Source: Acinetobacter proteolyticus (GTDB lineage Bacteria; Pseudomonadota; Gammaproteobacteria; Pseudomonadales; Moraxellaceae). Taken from it: DNA of 64,000 bases. The notes under the pieces are model-generated. The model was not told the origin of the DNA, did no database searches, and worked only from the letters and a program-made list of their open reading frames with translations. The position numbers and the translations under genes were made by a program. The stretch lies in the NCBI RefSeq assembly GCF_000367945.1, contig NZ_KB849178.1, forward strand, positions 186,001 to 250,000. The letters are read 5' to 3'. Below are positions 25,997-35,439 of this stretch, in pieces; within the stretch, counting starts at the first letter, position 1, and the number at the start of each line of letters is the position of its first letter.

Positions 25997-27202
25997 ATGA
26001 GCGAGGCCTACATTATTGATGCCATTCGCACACCACGCGGAAAAGGGAAAAAAGATGGCTCACTGCATGAAGTCAAACCGATTACTTTACTGACATCATT
26101 ACTGAATGAATTACAACAACGCCATCAACTTGATACGTCAAAAGTCGATGACATCGTCTTAGGTTGTGTCACACCAATTGCCGATCAAGGCGGTGATATT
26201 GCTAAAACTGCGGCCATTGCAGCGGGTTGGAATGATGATGTTGCAGGCGTGCAAATCAACCGTTTTTGCGCATCTGGTTTGGAAGCGGTCAATTTGGCAG
26301 CACAAAAAGTCCGCTCTGGTTGGGAAGATGTGGTAGTTGCCGGCGGTGTGGAATCCATGTCACGTATCCCAATGGGTTCTGATGGTGGTCCTTGGGCACT
26401 TGACCCTGAAACCAACTTAAAATCTTCTTTTGTACCACAAGGTGTTGGCGCAGACTTAATTGCCACTTTAGATGGCTATAGCCGCGAAGATGTCGATGCT
26501 TTTGCAGTCGGCTCACAACAAAAAGCAGCGGCAGCACAGGCCAAAGGTTATTTTGATAAATCAGTCGTGCCTGTTAAAGACCATTCGGGTGTGATGATCT
26601 TAGAAAAAGATGAATTTATTCGAGGTACTACCACCGTTGAAGGCTTGGCAAAACTGAATGCCAGCTTTGAAATGATGGGACAAATGGGCTTCGATGCGGT
26701 TGCGCTACAGAAGTATCCTGAAGCACAAAAAATTAACCATGTGCATCATGCAGGTAACTCATCAGGCATCGTTGATGGTGCTGCGGTGGTGTTATTGGCT
26801 TCTGAAAAAGCCGTTAAAGAACAAGGCTTAAAACCACGTGCCAAAGTGTTGGCAACGGCATTGGTGGGTACAGACCCGACCATCATGCTCACAGGTCCTG
26901 CGCCTGCTGCACGTAAAGCCCTAGCCAAAGCTGGCCTAACGATTGATGATATTGATCTGTTTGAAGTCAATGAAGCCTTTGCGGCCGTAGTGATGCGTTT
27001 TATCAATGAGCTCAAGGTTCCAGCCGAGAAAGTCAACGTCAATGGTGGTGCAATTGCGATGGGTCATCCATTGGGCGCAACGGGCGCCATGATTTTAGGC
27101 ACCTTGCTGGATGAGTTAGAGCGTCAAGGTAAAAAACGTGGCCTAGCCACATTATGTGTTGGTGGTGGAATGGGGATCGCCACCATTATTGAGTTAGTGT
27201 AA
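25997..27202 (+). CDS. 3-ketoacyl-CoA thiolase
   Basis: The 401-residue thiolase cleaves 3-ketoacyl-CoA to acetyl-CoA and a shortened acyl-CoA. C91 lies in [11 protein letters not shown]357 in [10 protein letters not shown] and C387 in LCVGGGMG, with NEAFA between. The frame opens at a GTG at 25979. The ATG at 25997 follows CAAGGA and is preferred. It is followed after ten bases by the multifunctional hydratase/dehydrogenase gene, so the two form a beta-oxidation pair in the order thiolase first. This is separate from the acetyl-CoA acetyltransferase at 13043. Confidence 0.93.
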   Translation: MSEAYIIDAIRTPRGKGKKDGSLHEVKPITLLTSLLNELQQRHQLDTSKVDDIVLGCVTPIADQGGDIAKTAAIAAGWNDDVAGVQINRFCASGLEAVNLAAQKVRSGWEDVVVAGGVESMSRIPMGSDGGPWALDPETNLKSSFVPQGVGADLIATLDGYSREDVDAFAVGSQQKAAAAQAKGYFDKSVVPVKDHSGVMILEKDEFIRGTTTVEGLAKLNASFEMMGQMGFDAVALQKYPEAQKINHVHHAGNSSGIVDGAAVVLLASEKAVKEQGLKPRAKVLATALVGTDPTIMLTGPAPAARKALAKAGLTIDDIDLFEVNEAFAAVVMRFINELKVPAEKVNVNGGAIAMGHPLGATGAMILGTLLDELERQGKKRGLATLCVGGGMGIATIIELV

Positions 27203-27212
27203 GGAGCACAAC

Positions 27213-29348
27213 ATGAGCGCTATTAAATACGAAAAAAACGCTGACAATATTGTAATTCTTACTCTTGATTCATCGGGTCAATCTGCCAATACCATGAATG
27301 CAGAATTCCGTGATTCACTCAATAACGTCAGCCAAAAGCTTAAAACAGAAACGGATCTAAAAGGTATTATTTTCCGTTCTGCCAAGAAAACCTTCTTTGC
27401 TGGTGGTGACTTGGATGAGCTGATTCAAGTACAACCTGAACACGCCACTGAATTTTTCAAAATGATTGAAGAGCTCAAGGGCGACTTACGTGCGATTGAA
27501 ACTTTAGGTGTCCCTGTTGTTGCTGCCTTAAATGGTACGGCGCTCGGTGGCGGTTGGGAAATTGCTTTAGGCTGTCATTACCGTATTGCCATCAATGATC
27601 CAAAAACCAAATTTGGTTTGCCAGAAGTGACCTTAGGCTTGCTGCCAGGTGGTGGCGGTATCGTGCGTATGGTACGTTTGCTTGGTTTACAAAATGCGTT
27701 TCCTTTCTTGATGGAAGGTACGCAATTTGGTGTGGATAAAGCAAAATCACTGGGTCTGGTACATGACACTGCTGAGAATGAACAAGAGCTATTAGATAAG
27801 GCGATTGCTTGGGTCAAAGCCAATCCTAAATCTCAACAACCTTTTGATGTCAAAGGCTACAAGATTCCGGGTGGCGATCCGAAAACTCCAGCTGTAGCAC
27901 AAGTGCTTGCAATTGCCCCTGCGATGCTACGTGATAAAACCAAAGGCTGTTACCCTGCGCCTGAAGCGATCATGGCGGCAGCAGTAGAAGGTGCGCAGGT
28001 TGATGTTGATACCGCTTTGCGTATCGAATCACGTTACTTTACTCAACTCACGGTCGGTCAAATTTCTAAAAATATGATCGGCACTTTTTGGCATGGTCTC
28101 AATGCAATCAAGTCTGGCGCAAGTCGCCCTGCGGATGTTGCAAAATGGCAAGCGACTAAAGTCGGTGTGTTAGGTGCGGGGATGATGGGGGCAGGCATTG
28201 CTTACTCAACTGCAATCAAAGGCATCCCTGTAATCCTGAAAGATGTCTCTGTTGAAAATGCAGAAAAAGGCAAAGCTTATTCACAGAAACTTTTGGATAA
28301 ACGTGTTTCACAAGGTCGTATGAACGCAGAAAAACGTGACCAAGTCTTAGCACTGATCACTGCAACGGCAGATGCAGCAGACTTGCAAGGCTGTGACTTA
28401 ATCATCGAAGCGGTATTCGAAAACCAAGAGTTAAAAGCCAAAGTGACTCAAGAAGCTGAACAATATTTGGCTGAAGGTGGAATCTTTGCATCGAATACCT
28501 CGACCCTACCCATCACTGGTTTGGCGACGGCGAGTAAAGATGCTCAAAAGTTCATTGGACTTCATTTCTTTAGCCCAGTCGATAAAATGCAGTTGGTTGA
28601 AATTATCAAAGGTAAACAGACCTCTGCTGACACATTGGCGAAGGCTTACGACTTTGTCCAGCAAATTGCCAAAACCCCAATTGTAGTGAATGACAGCCGT
28701 GGCTTCTTCACCAGTCGTGTGTTTGGTACCTTCATTCAAGAAGGGATGCGTCTACTTGCAGAAGGCGTACATCCAGCCAAAATTGAAATGGCAGCACTGA
28801 AAGCAGGTATGCCGGTTGGCCCATTGGCGATTCAGGATGAAGTCTCTCTGACCTTGACTGAACATGTCGCAGCAGAAACCCGTAAAGCCCTGCAAGCGGA
28901 AGGCAAAGATTTACCGAAAACCCCTGTAGATGAGGTGGTACACACCATGATTCATGAGCTGAACCGTAAAGGTAAGGCTGCGGGTGCAGGTTTTTATGAC
29001 TACCCTGAAAATGGTAAAAAACATTTATGGGATGGACTCAGTCGCTGGCAGAAAGATAACAACATTTCTGAACAAGACATGATTGACCGTTTCCTATTTG
29101 TACAAGCACTAGATACTTTACGCTGCTATGAAGAAGGTGTTTTAGAATCTGTGATTGATGCCAATGTCGGCTCGATTTTTGGAATTGGCTTTGCCCCTTG
29201 GACAGGCGGCGCTATTCAATTCCTGAATCAAAATGGCATTCAAAAATCCTTACAACGTGCTGAGCAACTGGCGGCACAATATGGTGAACGTTTCACACCT
29301 CCAAAATTATTGAAAGAAAAAGCACAGCAAAATACTGTGATTCAATAA
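27213..29348 (+). CDS. Multifunctional enoyl-CoA hydratase / 3-hydroxyacyl-CoA dehydrogenase
   Basis: This 711-residue protein carries two steps of fatty-acid beta-oxidation. The N-terminal crotonase domain (about 1-190) has the oxyanion-hole segments AGGDLDEL and GTALGGGWEIALGC. The NAD-binding dehydrogenase begins near residue 318 with GVLGAGMMGAGIA. IGLHFFSPVDKMQLVEII and the two C-terminal dehydrogenase domains follow. It forms a functional complex with the thiolase encoded just upstream. Length and order fit FadB/FadJ-type alpha subunits; which one is not settled here. AAGGAG precedes the ATG. Confidence 0.94.
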   Translation: MSAIKYEKNADNIVILTLDSSGQSANTMNAEFRDSLNNVSQKLKTETDLKGIIFRSAKKTFFAGGDLDELIQVQPEHATEFFKMIEELKGDLRAIETLGVPVVAALNGTALGGGWEIALGCHYRIAINDPKTKFGLPEVTLGLLPGGGGIVRMVRLLGLQNAFPFLMEGTQFGVDKAKSLGLVHDTAENEQELLDKAIAWVKANPKSQQPFDVKGYKIPGGDPKTPAVAQVLAIAPAMLRDKTKGCYPAPEAIMAAAVEGAQVDVDTALRIESRYFTQLTVGQISKNMIGTFWHGLNAIKSGASRPADVAKWQATKVGVLGAGMMGAGIAYSTAIKGIPVILKDVSVENAEKGKAYSQKLLDKRVSQGRMNAEKRDQVLALITATADAADLQGCDLIIEAVFENQELKAKVTQEAEQYLAEGGIFASNTSTLPITGLATASKDAQKFIGLHFFSPVDKMQLVEIIKGKQTSADTLAKAYDFVQQIAKTPIVVNDSRGFFTSRVFGTFIQEGMRLLAEGVHPAKIEMAALKAGMPVGPLAIQDEVSLTLTEHVAAETRKALQAEGKDLPKTPVDEVVHTMIHELNRKGKAAGAGFYDYPENGKKHLWDGLSRWQKDNNISEQDMIDRFLFVQALDTLRCYEEGVLESVIDANVGSIFGIGFAPWTGGAIQFLNQNGIQKSLQRAEQLAAQYGERFTPPKLLKEKAQQNTVIQ

Positions 29349-29372
29349 TCTCGATTGAGCCAAGCCAATTAA

Positions 29373-29411
29373 GGTCCGTATGGAACTCCTTGTCTATACG
29401 GGCTTTTTTAT
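29373..29411 (+). terminator. Terminator after the beta-oxidation pair
   Basis: GGTCCGTAT (29373-29381) pairs with ATACGGGCT (29396-29404), with G-U pairs, followed by TTTTTT. Confidence 0.75.
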
Positions 29412-29514
29412 GCACTCGACAAAATCACAGCAAAACATCTGAGTAATGCATCACAATTTATGCTATAACTTTAGCAATTCTGCTTTATTTTTTTGCATCA
29501 TTTGGAAATTTCTT

Positions 29515-29739
29515 ATGTCTGAAAAACTCTGCCCAGAAACTTCGCCTTGGGGCTGGAAAGCATTAATTATCACCACAATTCTCAGCGTACTGTTTATGGT
29601 GATTTTCTACTTGGCCATTAATAATGAACCAGATTATATGCCGATGAACCAGAAGAAAGCCGCAACTCCTGCTGAAATGTCACAATCATCAGTGACAACT
29701 GAAACAGGAACAACGGAAGCACATCAACACAATCACTAA
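29515..29739 (+). CDS. Small one-helix membrane protein, copy A
   Basis: The frame opens at 29446, but the ATG at 29515 gives a 74-residue protein like its paralogue at 30864. It has a short N-terminus with a Trp-rich WGWK, one membrane helix (ALIITTILSVLFMVIFYLAI, about 16-35) and the conserved tail EPDYMPMNQKKA. The C-terminus is rich in Ser, Thr and His. The sequence FYLA...EPDYMP...Q.KA is shared with copy B, which marks a family. I do not recognise a named function. It lies upstream of the patatin gene on the same strand. Confidence 0.75.
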   Translation: MSEKLCPETSPWGWKALIITTILSVLFMVIFYLAINNEPDYMPMNQKKAATPAEMSQSSVTTETGTTEAHQHNH

Positions 29740-29805
29740 AGTGTTATTGCCGAATATGATAAATCCGTGTAAAACATGGGTTTATCATGATGTTCGAGAT
29801 TTTCA

Positions 29806-30660
29806 ATGCTTCAACAAAATCGTCAGGCACTGGTCGTTGAAGGTGGTGGAATGCGCGGTGCATTCACCAGCGGTGTCTTAGATGCATTTTTACAGCAACA
29901 ATTTAATCCTTTTGATCTCTGCGTTGGCGTCTCTTCAGGCTCAACCAATGTGGCCAACTACCTCGCAGCACAGCAAGGCCGCACCCTAAATCTCTACCTC
30001 GATCACTCGCTTCGTTCTGAGTTTATTCAATATGGTCGCTTTTTCAAAGGTGGTGACCTACTGGACTTAAAATGGATGTGGGACATCGTCGAAAAAGAGC
30101 ATCCGCTCAATCAAGCCCATCTGTTTGCCAATCACCCTGAATTTTATATGGTATTGACGCACGCCATTTCAGGTGAAGCCACTTATATCAAAGCATCTAA
30201 GGACAATATCCTTGATGGCTTAAGAGCATCGAGCTCGATTCCGGTATTAACACGTCAAGCCGTTGAGGTTTTTGGTGAGCCCTACTTTGATGGTGGTGTT
30301 GCCGACGCCTTACCCGTACATTGGGCGGCACAACAGCATGATGTTTCTAAACTCATGGTACTCAGAACTCGCCCGAAAAATTATTATAAAGCCAGCAGTA
30401 AAGGTGACCAATTGCTTGCCAAATACCTGTTTAAACAGCAACGTGGTTTTGCGCAAAGTTTATTAACGCGGACTCAACGTTATAACGATGCTGTCGAATT
30501 TACCCGCTCAGCCTCTGGTCAGAAAATCTTGGAAGTGTGTCCCCCTGATTTAAAAAATATGGCAGGTCGACTTTCAAAGAATAAAGCCAAAATCCGCTAT
30601 AGCTATGATGTCGGGATAGAAACAGGTTTAAAGGCAATTGAGGACTGGAATAGGCTTTAA
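29806..30660 (+). CDS. Patatin-like phospholipase
   Basis: This 284-residue protein has the patatin serine/aspartate dyad of lipid acyl hydrolases. The oxyanion loop is EGGGMRGAF (about 12-20). The nucleophile is S43 in GVSSGS, and D162 is the catalytic aspartate in YFDGGVADALP. It resembles the E. coli YjjU branch. No signal peptide is present, so it should act in the cytoplasm or on the inner membrane leaflet, or be exported by another route. It lies between two paralogous one-helix membrane proteins, all read in the same direction, which suggests a joint role at the membrane (inference). Confidence 0.9.
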   Translation: MLQQNRQALVVEGGGMRGAFTSGVLDAFLQQQFNPFDLCVGVSSGSTNVANYLAAQQGRTLNLYLDHSLRSEFIQYGRFFKGGDLLDLKWMWDIVEKEHPLNQAHLFANHPEFYMVLTHAISGEATYIKASKDNILDGLRASSSIPVLTRQAVEVFGEPYFDGGVADALPVHWAAQQHDVSKLMVLRTRPKNYYKASSKGDQLLAKYLFKQQRGFAQSLLTRTQRYNDAVEFTRSASGQKILEVCPPDLKNMAGRLSKNKAKIRYSYDVGIETGLKAIEDWNRL

Positions 30661-30663
30661 TCC

Positions 30664-30838
30664 TTATCCAATCAATTTCAATTCTACTTTGGATAGCAAA
30701 GCATTTTTTCTTAATTCAACCATGGCAGCAGCATCTTCGGTCTACGCGTCCCTATCCAAAGTATGAACCAATTTCTTATCATCAATTCCATATTCCTACT
30801 TGGCAAATCAGGCCCAAAAGGCGCAAAATCTAGTTTTA
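30664..30838 (-). pseudogene. Debris of an unidentified gene
   Basis: Read leftwards, this gap holds protein-like coding broken by frameshift and stops. LDFAPFGPDLPS is followed in another frame by EYGIDDKKLVHTLDRDA. After a TAG comes TEDAAAMVELRKNALLSK, then VELKLIG and TAA at 30664. The segments look like the C-terminus of one decayed gene. The parent family is not recognised. It lies between patatin and the second small membrane protein. Confidence 0.35.
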
Positions 30839-30863
30839 TATTTTGTTATTTTTGGAATTTATT

Positions 30864-31082
30864 ATGAATAATCAACCATCCCCAAAAAAAGATTCAAATG
30901 AAGAAACGGTATTGGGATGGAAATTTGTCATCATTGTTGGTGTACTGAGTACCATCTTTTTAAGCTTTTTCTATTTGGCCATGACCCAAGAACCGGATTA
31001 TATGCCAGGTGCACAACGTAAGGCACAACAGCAACACACTCAACAATCAGCCACTTCTGAAGTCGCAACCGGACAGCATTAA
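30864..31082 (+). CDS. Small one-helix membrane protein, copy B
   Basis: This 72-residue paralogue of the protein at 29515 starts at MNNQPSPKKDS. It has one membrane helix (FVIIVGVLSTIFLSFFYLAM, about 21-40), followed by the same EPDYMP motif and a Gln/Lys-rich tail. The frame opens seven codons earlier, but the ATG at 30864 fits copy A and follows GGAATTT. Helix and tail motif suggest both anchor or regulate a shared partner; the intervening patatin is the obvious candidate. Function is unknown. Confidence 0.75.
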   Translation: MNNQPSPKKDSNEETVLGWKFVIIVGVLSTIFLSFFYLAMTQEPDYMPGAQRKAQQQHTQQSATSEVATGQH

Positions 31083-31155
31083 CCCGTTTTAGATCCTGAC
31101 AAACTTCTCATACACGAAGTTTGTCATCTAATCTCCAAAATCAAAGTGCTCATCA

Positions 31156-31788
31156 TTACTCACCTTTCCCCCAAAACTTCCATTTATCTTTTGGGCAGAT
31201 ATAGGCTTGCTCTGAGACAGAAACCAATTGTTTCGACTCTAAGTCATAGACCTTAAATTGGCATTGCTGGTTTTGATACTCTCCCAATATTTCATACTCG
31301 CGGCCTGCTTGAGGCTTAAATGAAGCTTCCGTATTTTCACATCCATCGACTACTTTGGCTTTGCCCGTAGTCTGCTCTGTACCGACTACAAATCCATGCA
31401 GATTGATCGGTTGATTAGCCGTCACCACATATTCCTTATAAGTCACCATCTGATAGGTATTAAAATTCTGCTCAATGTCTTTTTGTATGATTGTTCGTGG
31501 CATACCAATCGAATAATTCATATTGATTCGGGTAAAGGTTTTGAAAGCATTCCATGCCCCGTAGCCACTTAAATTTTCACGTATCCCTTGTTTTCTACTT
31601 TTACAATCAAAAGTATGCTGCATATATATTTGCTGGCCATTTTGGCCGTATAAACGGACTCTGGCTTGCGTTGAAGGATTAAAACTGACGACGCCCTTCT
31701 GATTAAGTGGACTCTCAAATTCTTTTGCTTCACTTAAATTGGAGAAGACCAAAAGCAAAACAGCGAGATAAATTTTGTTTTTCATCAT
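31156..31788 (-). CDS. Secreted protein of unknown function
   Basis: The 210-residue protein has a Sec signal peptide (MMKNKIYLAVLLLVFSNLSEA). The mature part is mostly beta-rich, with four scattered cysteines that may form disulfides in the periplasm. The product is not recognised. It shows no lipobox, catalytic motif or repeat. It is read towards the small membrane protein and sits downstream of the methyltransferase gene with a 113-base gap. Base use is slightly more AT-rich than neighbours. Confidence 0.65.
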   Translation of the reverse strand: MMKNKIYLAVLLLVFSNLSEAKEFESPLNQKGVVSFNPSTQARVRLYGQNGQQIYMQHTFDCKSRKQGIRENLSGYGAWNAFKTFTRINMNYSIGMPRTIIQKDIEQNFNTYQMVTYKEYVVTANQPINLHGFVVGTEQTTGKAKVVDGCENTEASFKPQAGREYEILGEYQNQQCQFKVYDLESKQLVSVSEQAYICPKDKWKFWGKGE

Positions 31789-31901
31789 TTGAATGACTCT
31801 ACTTGTTGTTATTTAATTTTTTTCAACCATATCTCACAAGTGACGATATCAACCGATCTGAGTTGATATCGTTGAATTTATGCAGCAATCAATTCATGCT
31901 A

Positions 31902-33119
31902 TTAGCACTTACAACCGATATTCTCGATTGGCATTTGATCTTGCAATAATAATTCCAGACTTTGTTTTTCAATGCCATACATGGCTTTCAAGGCTTGGAT
32001 TTGCTGCATGATCTTGGCATCCGGTTGCTGAATATCTTTACGCTTGGTCGCCAAAATCATTTTATTCTTACTGGTATGCTCCAAAGACACAAACTCAAAA
32101 ACTTTGGTTTCATAACCATAAGCTTTAAGCAGTAATGCACGTAAAGTATCGGTTAACATTTCTGCCTGTTGCCCTGCATGAATACCGAATTGCAACATCG
32201 GTTGTAATACCTCAGGGCTTTGCAGCTGTGGACGAAGTTCCTTATGGCAACACGGCGCACACATAATCATCGACGCATTCAGACGGATACCGGTATGAAT
32301 CGCAAAGTCAGTGGCGATATCACAGGCATGCAATGCAATCATCACATCTAACTTTTCTGGCTGATAACTACGCACATCCCCTTCAAAGAAATCCAGATGA
32401 CTAAAACCCGTTTGATCAGCCACATTCTGGCAAAACTCAACCAGATTCGAACGCAGTTCAACCCCTGTAATTAAAGGTGTTTTATGCTGCGCTTGTAGAT
32501 AATCATATAAGGCAAAAGTTAAATAGCCCTTACCTGAACCAAAATCAACGATATTCAATTCTTGTTGTGTAGCGTCAATCTGTTCATAGGCATGCGAAAA
32601 AATTTCAATAAATTTATTAATTTGCTTCCACTTACGCGCCATACTTGGAACAATTTGTCCTTTTTCATCGGTAATGCCGAGATGCTTTAAGAATGGACTT
32701 TGCTGTTGTACATAACGCTGCTTTTCACGATTATGCTGCTGTTGTTCAACTTTGACGGTCGATGCCTGTTTCTTCTGAGTGTTCAACATGGCTTTCTTCT
32801 TATTTTTCTTGAGTTGAATATCTTGATCAGAAGTGAATAGATTGGCTTGCTTAGACAGGCTCAATAGCTCAGCAATTTTTTCTAAACCTTCATCAATCGC
32901 ATAGTTTTTGGTCATGTCTTGTGTGGTGTAATGATATAAGCAAGATAAACTTGCCTGACCCTGTAGTTCAATTACACGGAAAGTCATCTTTTCTAATTGT
33001 GCCATTTCGCCTTTGTACTGACTCAAAATCAGGCGATCAAAGCTATTATTTTCAATAGATTGCTGGATATCCAAGAAAAACTGCTGTTCTTGTTCAAAAG
33101 AAAATTTCGGCGCAAACAT
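31902..33119 (-). CDS. SAM-dependent methyltransferase of the METTL25/Methyltransf_32 type
   Basis: The 405-residue protein contains a class I methyltransferase domain from about residue 170 on. The SAM loop is VDFGSGKGYLTFALYDYL and the acidic strand is GVELRSNLV. The diagnostic CAPCCHKEL follows; a PCCHK motif like this is seen in the eukaryotic METTL25/RRNAD1-like family. The N-terminal ~150 residues are helical and Gln/Lys-rich. Such proteins may methylate RNA or proteins; the substrate is not known here. It is divergent from the hemolysin III gene. Confidence 0.8.
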   Translation of the reverse strand: MFAPKFSFEQEQQFFLDIQQSIENNSFDRLILSQYKGEMAQLEKMTFRVIELQGQASLSCLYHYTTQDMTKNYAIDEGLEKIAELLSLSKQANLFTSDQDIQLKKNKKKAMLNTQKKQASTVKVEQQQHNREKQRYVQQQSPFLKHLGITDEKGQIVPSMARKWKQINKFIEIFSHAYEQIDATQQELNIVDFGSGKGYLTFALYDYLQAQHKTPLITGVELRSNLVEFCQNVADQTGFSHLDFFEGDVRSYQPEKLDVMIALHACDIATDFAIHTGIRLNASMIMCAPCCHKELRPQLQSPEVLQPMLQFGIHAGQQAEMLTDTLRALLLKAYGYETKVFEFVSLEHTSKNKMILATKRKDIQQPDAKIMQQIQALKAMYGIEKQSLELLLQDQMPIENIGCKC

Positions 33120-33219
33120 AATGAAAACCTGACAAATAGAAACTAAATTTTAAAGCGTCTTACTTTAAAAGGGAAATTGCATTACGATACAGTTGTATTT
33201 TTATGCAACCAGATCGTTG

Positions 33220-33861
33220 ATGAACACAAACACATTGCTGGACTATGACCCCAAAGAAGAACTGATTAATGCCTATAGTCATGGGGCTGGCGCAGTACTG
33301 GCTTTAATTGCCTCAATCTTTTTGATCATCAAAGGCTATGCTCTACCTTTAGAACAATGGATCAGTTTATGGGTGTATGGCTTTAGCCTAGTGCTGTTAC
33401 TCAGTAGTTCCATGCTGTATCACTTTGCCCAAGATGAACGCAAACGCTATTGGTATAAAAAACTGGATCATACCGCGATTTACTATCTGATTGCAGGCAC
33501 CTACACCCCGTTTTTGAGTATTGCCATTCCAACTGCCAAGGCACATTACTTACTGATTGCTTTATGGGCCATTGCCCTGCTCGGTACACTGTTTAAACTG
33601 GTCTTCATTCACCGCTTCCAAAAACTTTCTTTAGCTGCCTATTTAGTCATGGGTTGGCTGGCTGTGTTGGTGATGGATGATATGCAACGTTACCTATCTA
33701 AAGAGGCGGTACAACTGCTGATTGCAGGTGGTTTGGCTTATACCATCGGCACATTGTTTTATGCCTTAAAAAAGGTAAGATATACCCACGCAATTTGGCA
33801 TGTTTTTGTGCTATTAGGCGCAGGATTACACTTTTTGGCAATCTACTGTTATGTATTATAA
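33220..33861 (+). CDS. Hemolysin III family (PAQR-like) membrane protein
   Basis: The 213-residue protein has seven membrane helices of the HlyIII/YqfA branch of the PAQR superfamily. The conserved Ser-x3-His pattern appears as SSSMLYHF. An Asp follows in KLDHTAIYYLIAGTYTPF, and the C-terminal HAIWHVFVLLGAGLHF carries two more His. These residues bind Zn in related amide hydrolases. The historical name reflects hemolysis on overexpression; the natural role is probably membrane lipid homeostasis. The frame opens at a TTG at 33193; the ATG at 33220 begins MNTNTLLDYDPKEE, which fits the family. Confidence 0.88.
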   Translation: MNTNTLLDYDPKEELINAYSHGAGAVLALIASIFLIIKGYALPLEQWISLWVYGFSLVLLLSSSMLYHFAQDERKRYWYKKLDHTAIYYLIAGTYTPFLSIAIPTAKAHYLLIALWAIALLGTLFKLVFIHRFQKLSLAAYLVMGWLAVLVMDDMQRYLSKEAVQLLIAGGLAYTIGTLFYALKKVRYTHAIWHVFVLLGAGLHFLAIYCYVL

Positions 33862-33966
33862 GTCCATATATAGCATTAAGTTTTCGAAGTAAAACTGCAC
33901 ATTCAAAAGGAATTTTTCAAGACAACCGCTATTCTGTTTCTTGAATGAATAACATGAAGGTCTTGT

Positions 33967-35277
33967 ATGTCGTCAAGCACTACGACGGCCACCCCAGAAG
34001 TGGCCAGCAATTCAAAAGTACGGGTATTATTTGCCAGCCTTGTCGGTACGACAATTGAGTTTTTCGACTTTTATATCTATGCCACAGCAGCAGTACTGAT
34101 TTTTCCACACTTATTTTTCCCTGAAAGTAGCGATGGTGCTGCGGTGCTCAAGTCACTTGCGACCTTTGCGATTGCTTTTATTGCCCGCCCAATTGGTGCT
34201 GCGATTTTCGGACATCTCGGTGACCGAATCGGACGTAAAGCCACATTAGTTGCTGCTTTACTGACCATGGGGATTTCAACCGTCTGTATCGGTCTGCTAC
34301 CAACCTATGCACAAATTGGTCTCGCTGCACCACTGTTGCTTGCCTTGTGTCGTTTAGGCCAAGGCTTGGGCTTAGGTGGTGAATGGAGTGGTGCGGTACT
34401 GCTTGCCACTGAGAATGCACCAGAGGGCAAGCGTGCTTGGTATGGGATGTTCCCTCAACTCGGTGCCCCGATCGGTTTTATCCTTGCAACAGGTTCATTT
34501 TTATTACTCAATGCTTTTATGTCTGAACAGGCGTTTATGACTTGGGGCTGGCGTATTCCATTTATCGCCAGTGCAGTATTGGTTTTAGTCGGCTTATATA
34601 TCCGTTTGAAGTTGCATGAAACACCTGCCTTCCAAAAGGTATTGAATAAACAGAAAGAAGTAAATGTCCCTTTCAAAGAAGTCATGACCAAACATTTTCC
34701 AATGTTAGTGCTCGGGACAATTGCAGCCATCTGTACCTTTGTTGTTTTCTATCTCACCACCGTATTTGCATTAAACTGGGGCACGACAAAACTCGGCTAT
34801 GCCCGTGGTGACTTCTTGGTGTTACAACTATTTGCAACCCTCTGTTTTGCTGCCTTTATTCCCCTATCTGCAATTTTTGCAGAGAAATTTGGTCGTAAAA
34901 ATACGTCAATTGCCGTGTGTATTCTTTCAGCCTTATTCGGATTGTGTTTCGCACCGCTATTAGGCTCAGGTAGCCCTATTTTAGTGTTTTTGTTCTTATG
35001 TATTGGTCTTTCAATTATGGGCTTAACCTATGGACCAATTGGCACAGTCCTGTCAGAAATCTTTCCAACTTCGGTTCGCTATACAGGCTCAGCCTTAACC
35101 TTTAACTTGGCAGGTATTTTTGGGGCCTCTTTTGCGCCATATATCGCAACAAAATTGGCAGAAAGTTATGGTCTGGGTGCAGTCGGTTTATATCTTAGCG
35201 TGGCTTCAATTTTATCGTTAATTGCATTTTTAATGATTCGTGAAACCAAGCATGATGATGTAAATAACCAAATTTAA
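33967..35277 (+). CDS. MFS transporter, metabolite:H+ symporter (ProP/ShiA) type
   Basis: This 436-residue inner-membrane carrier has 12 helices. Hallmarks of the MHS subfamily are VGTTIEFFDFYIYATAAVL at the first helix and the loop 2-3 motif GHLGDRIGRKATL. GLGLGGEWSGAVLLATENAP in helix 4 and RETKHDD at the end complete the pattern. Substrates in this group include proline/betaine, shikimate, alpha-ketoglutarate and aromatic acids; none can be singled out. It is monocistronic, with a hairpin behind it. Confidence 0.9.
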   Translation: MSSSTTTATPEVASNSKVRVLFASLVGTTIEFFDFYIYATAAVLIFPHLFFPESSDGAAVLKSLATFAIAFIARPIGAAIFGHLGDRIGRKATLVAALLTMGISTVCIGLLPTYAQIGLAAPLLLALCRLGQGLGLGGEWSGAVLLATENAPEGKRAWYGMFPQLGAPIGFILATGSFLLLNAFMSEQAFMTWGWRIPFIASAVLVLVGLYIRLKLHETPAFQKVLNKQKEVNVPFKEVMTKHFPMLVLGTIAAICTFVVFYLTTVFALNWGTTKLGYARGDFLVLQLFATLCFAAFIPLSAIFAEKFGRKNTSIAVCILSALFGLCFAPLLGSGSPILVFLFLCIGLSIMGLTYGPIGTVLSEIFPTSVRYTGSALTFNLAGIFGASFAPYIATKLAESYGLGAVGLYLSVASILSLIAFLMIRETKHDDVNNQI

Positions 35278-35287
35278 GTGTCTTTGT

Positions 35288-35326
35288 TCAGATGATCTGT
35301 GAAAAATACACGCTCAGATCATCTGA
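35288..35326. terminator. Strong hairpin after the MFS gene
   Basis: TCAGATGATCTG (35288-35299) and its perfect inverse (35315-35326) form a 12-bp stem. No U-run follows, so termination is only weakly supported; it may protect the 3' end or be an intergenic repeat. Confidence 0.45.
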
Positions 35327-35439
35327 AATACCATTTAATTACATAGTTTTTATCTTATAAAGTTGCTTTTACAACAGCATTCTTCCAAATATTTTTTGTG
35401 CTAAAATAACCGCCTTCATTTTTTTTAGACGATTGTGTT

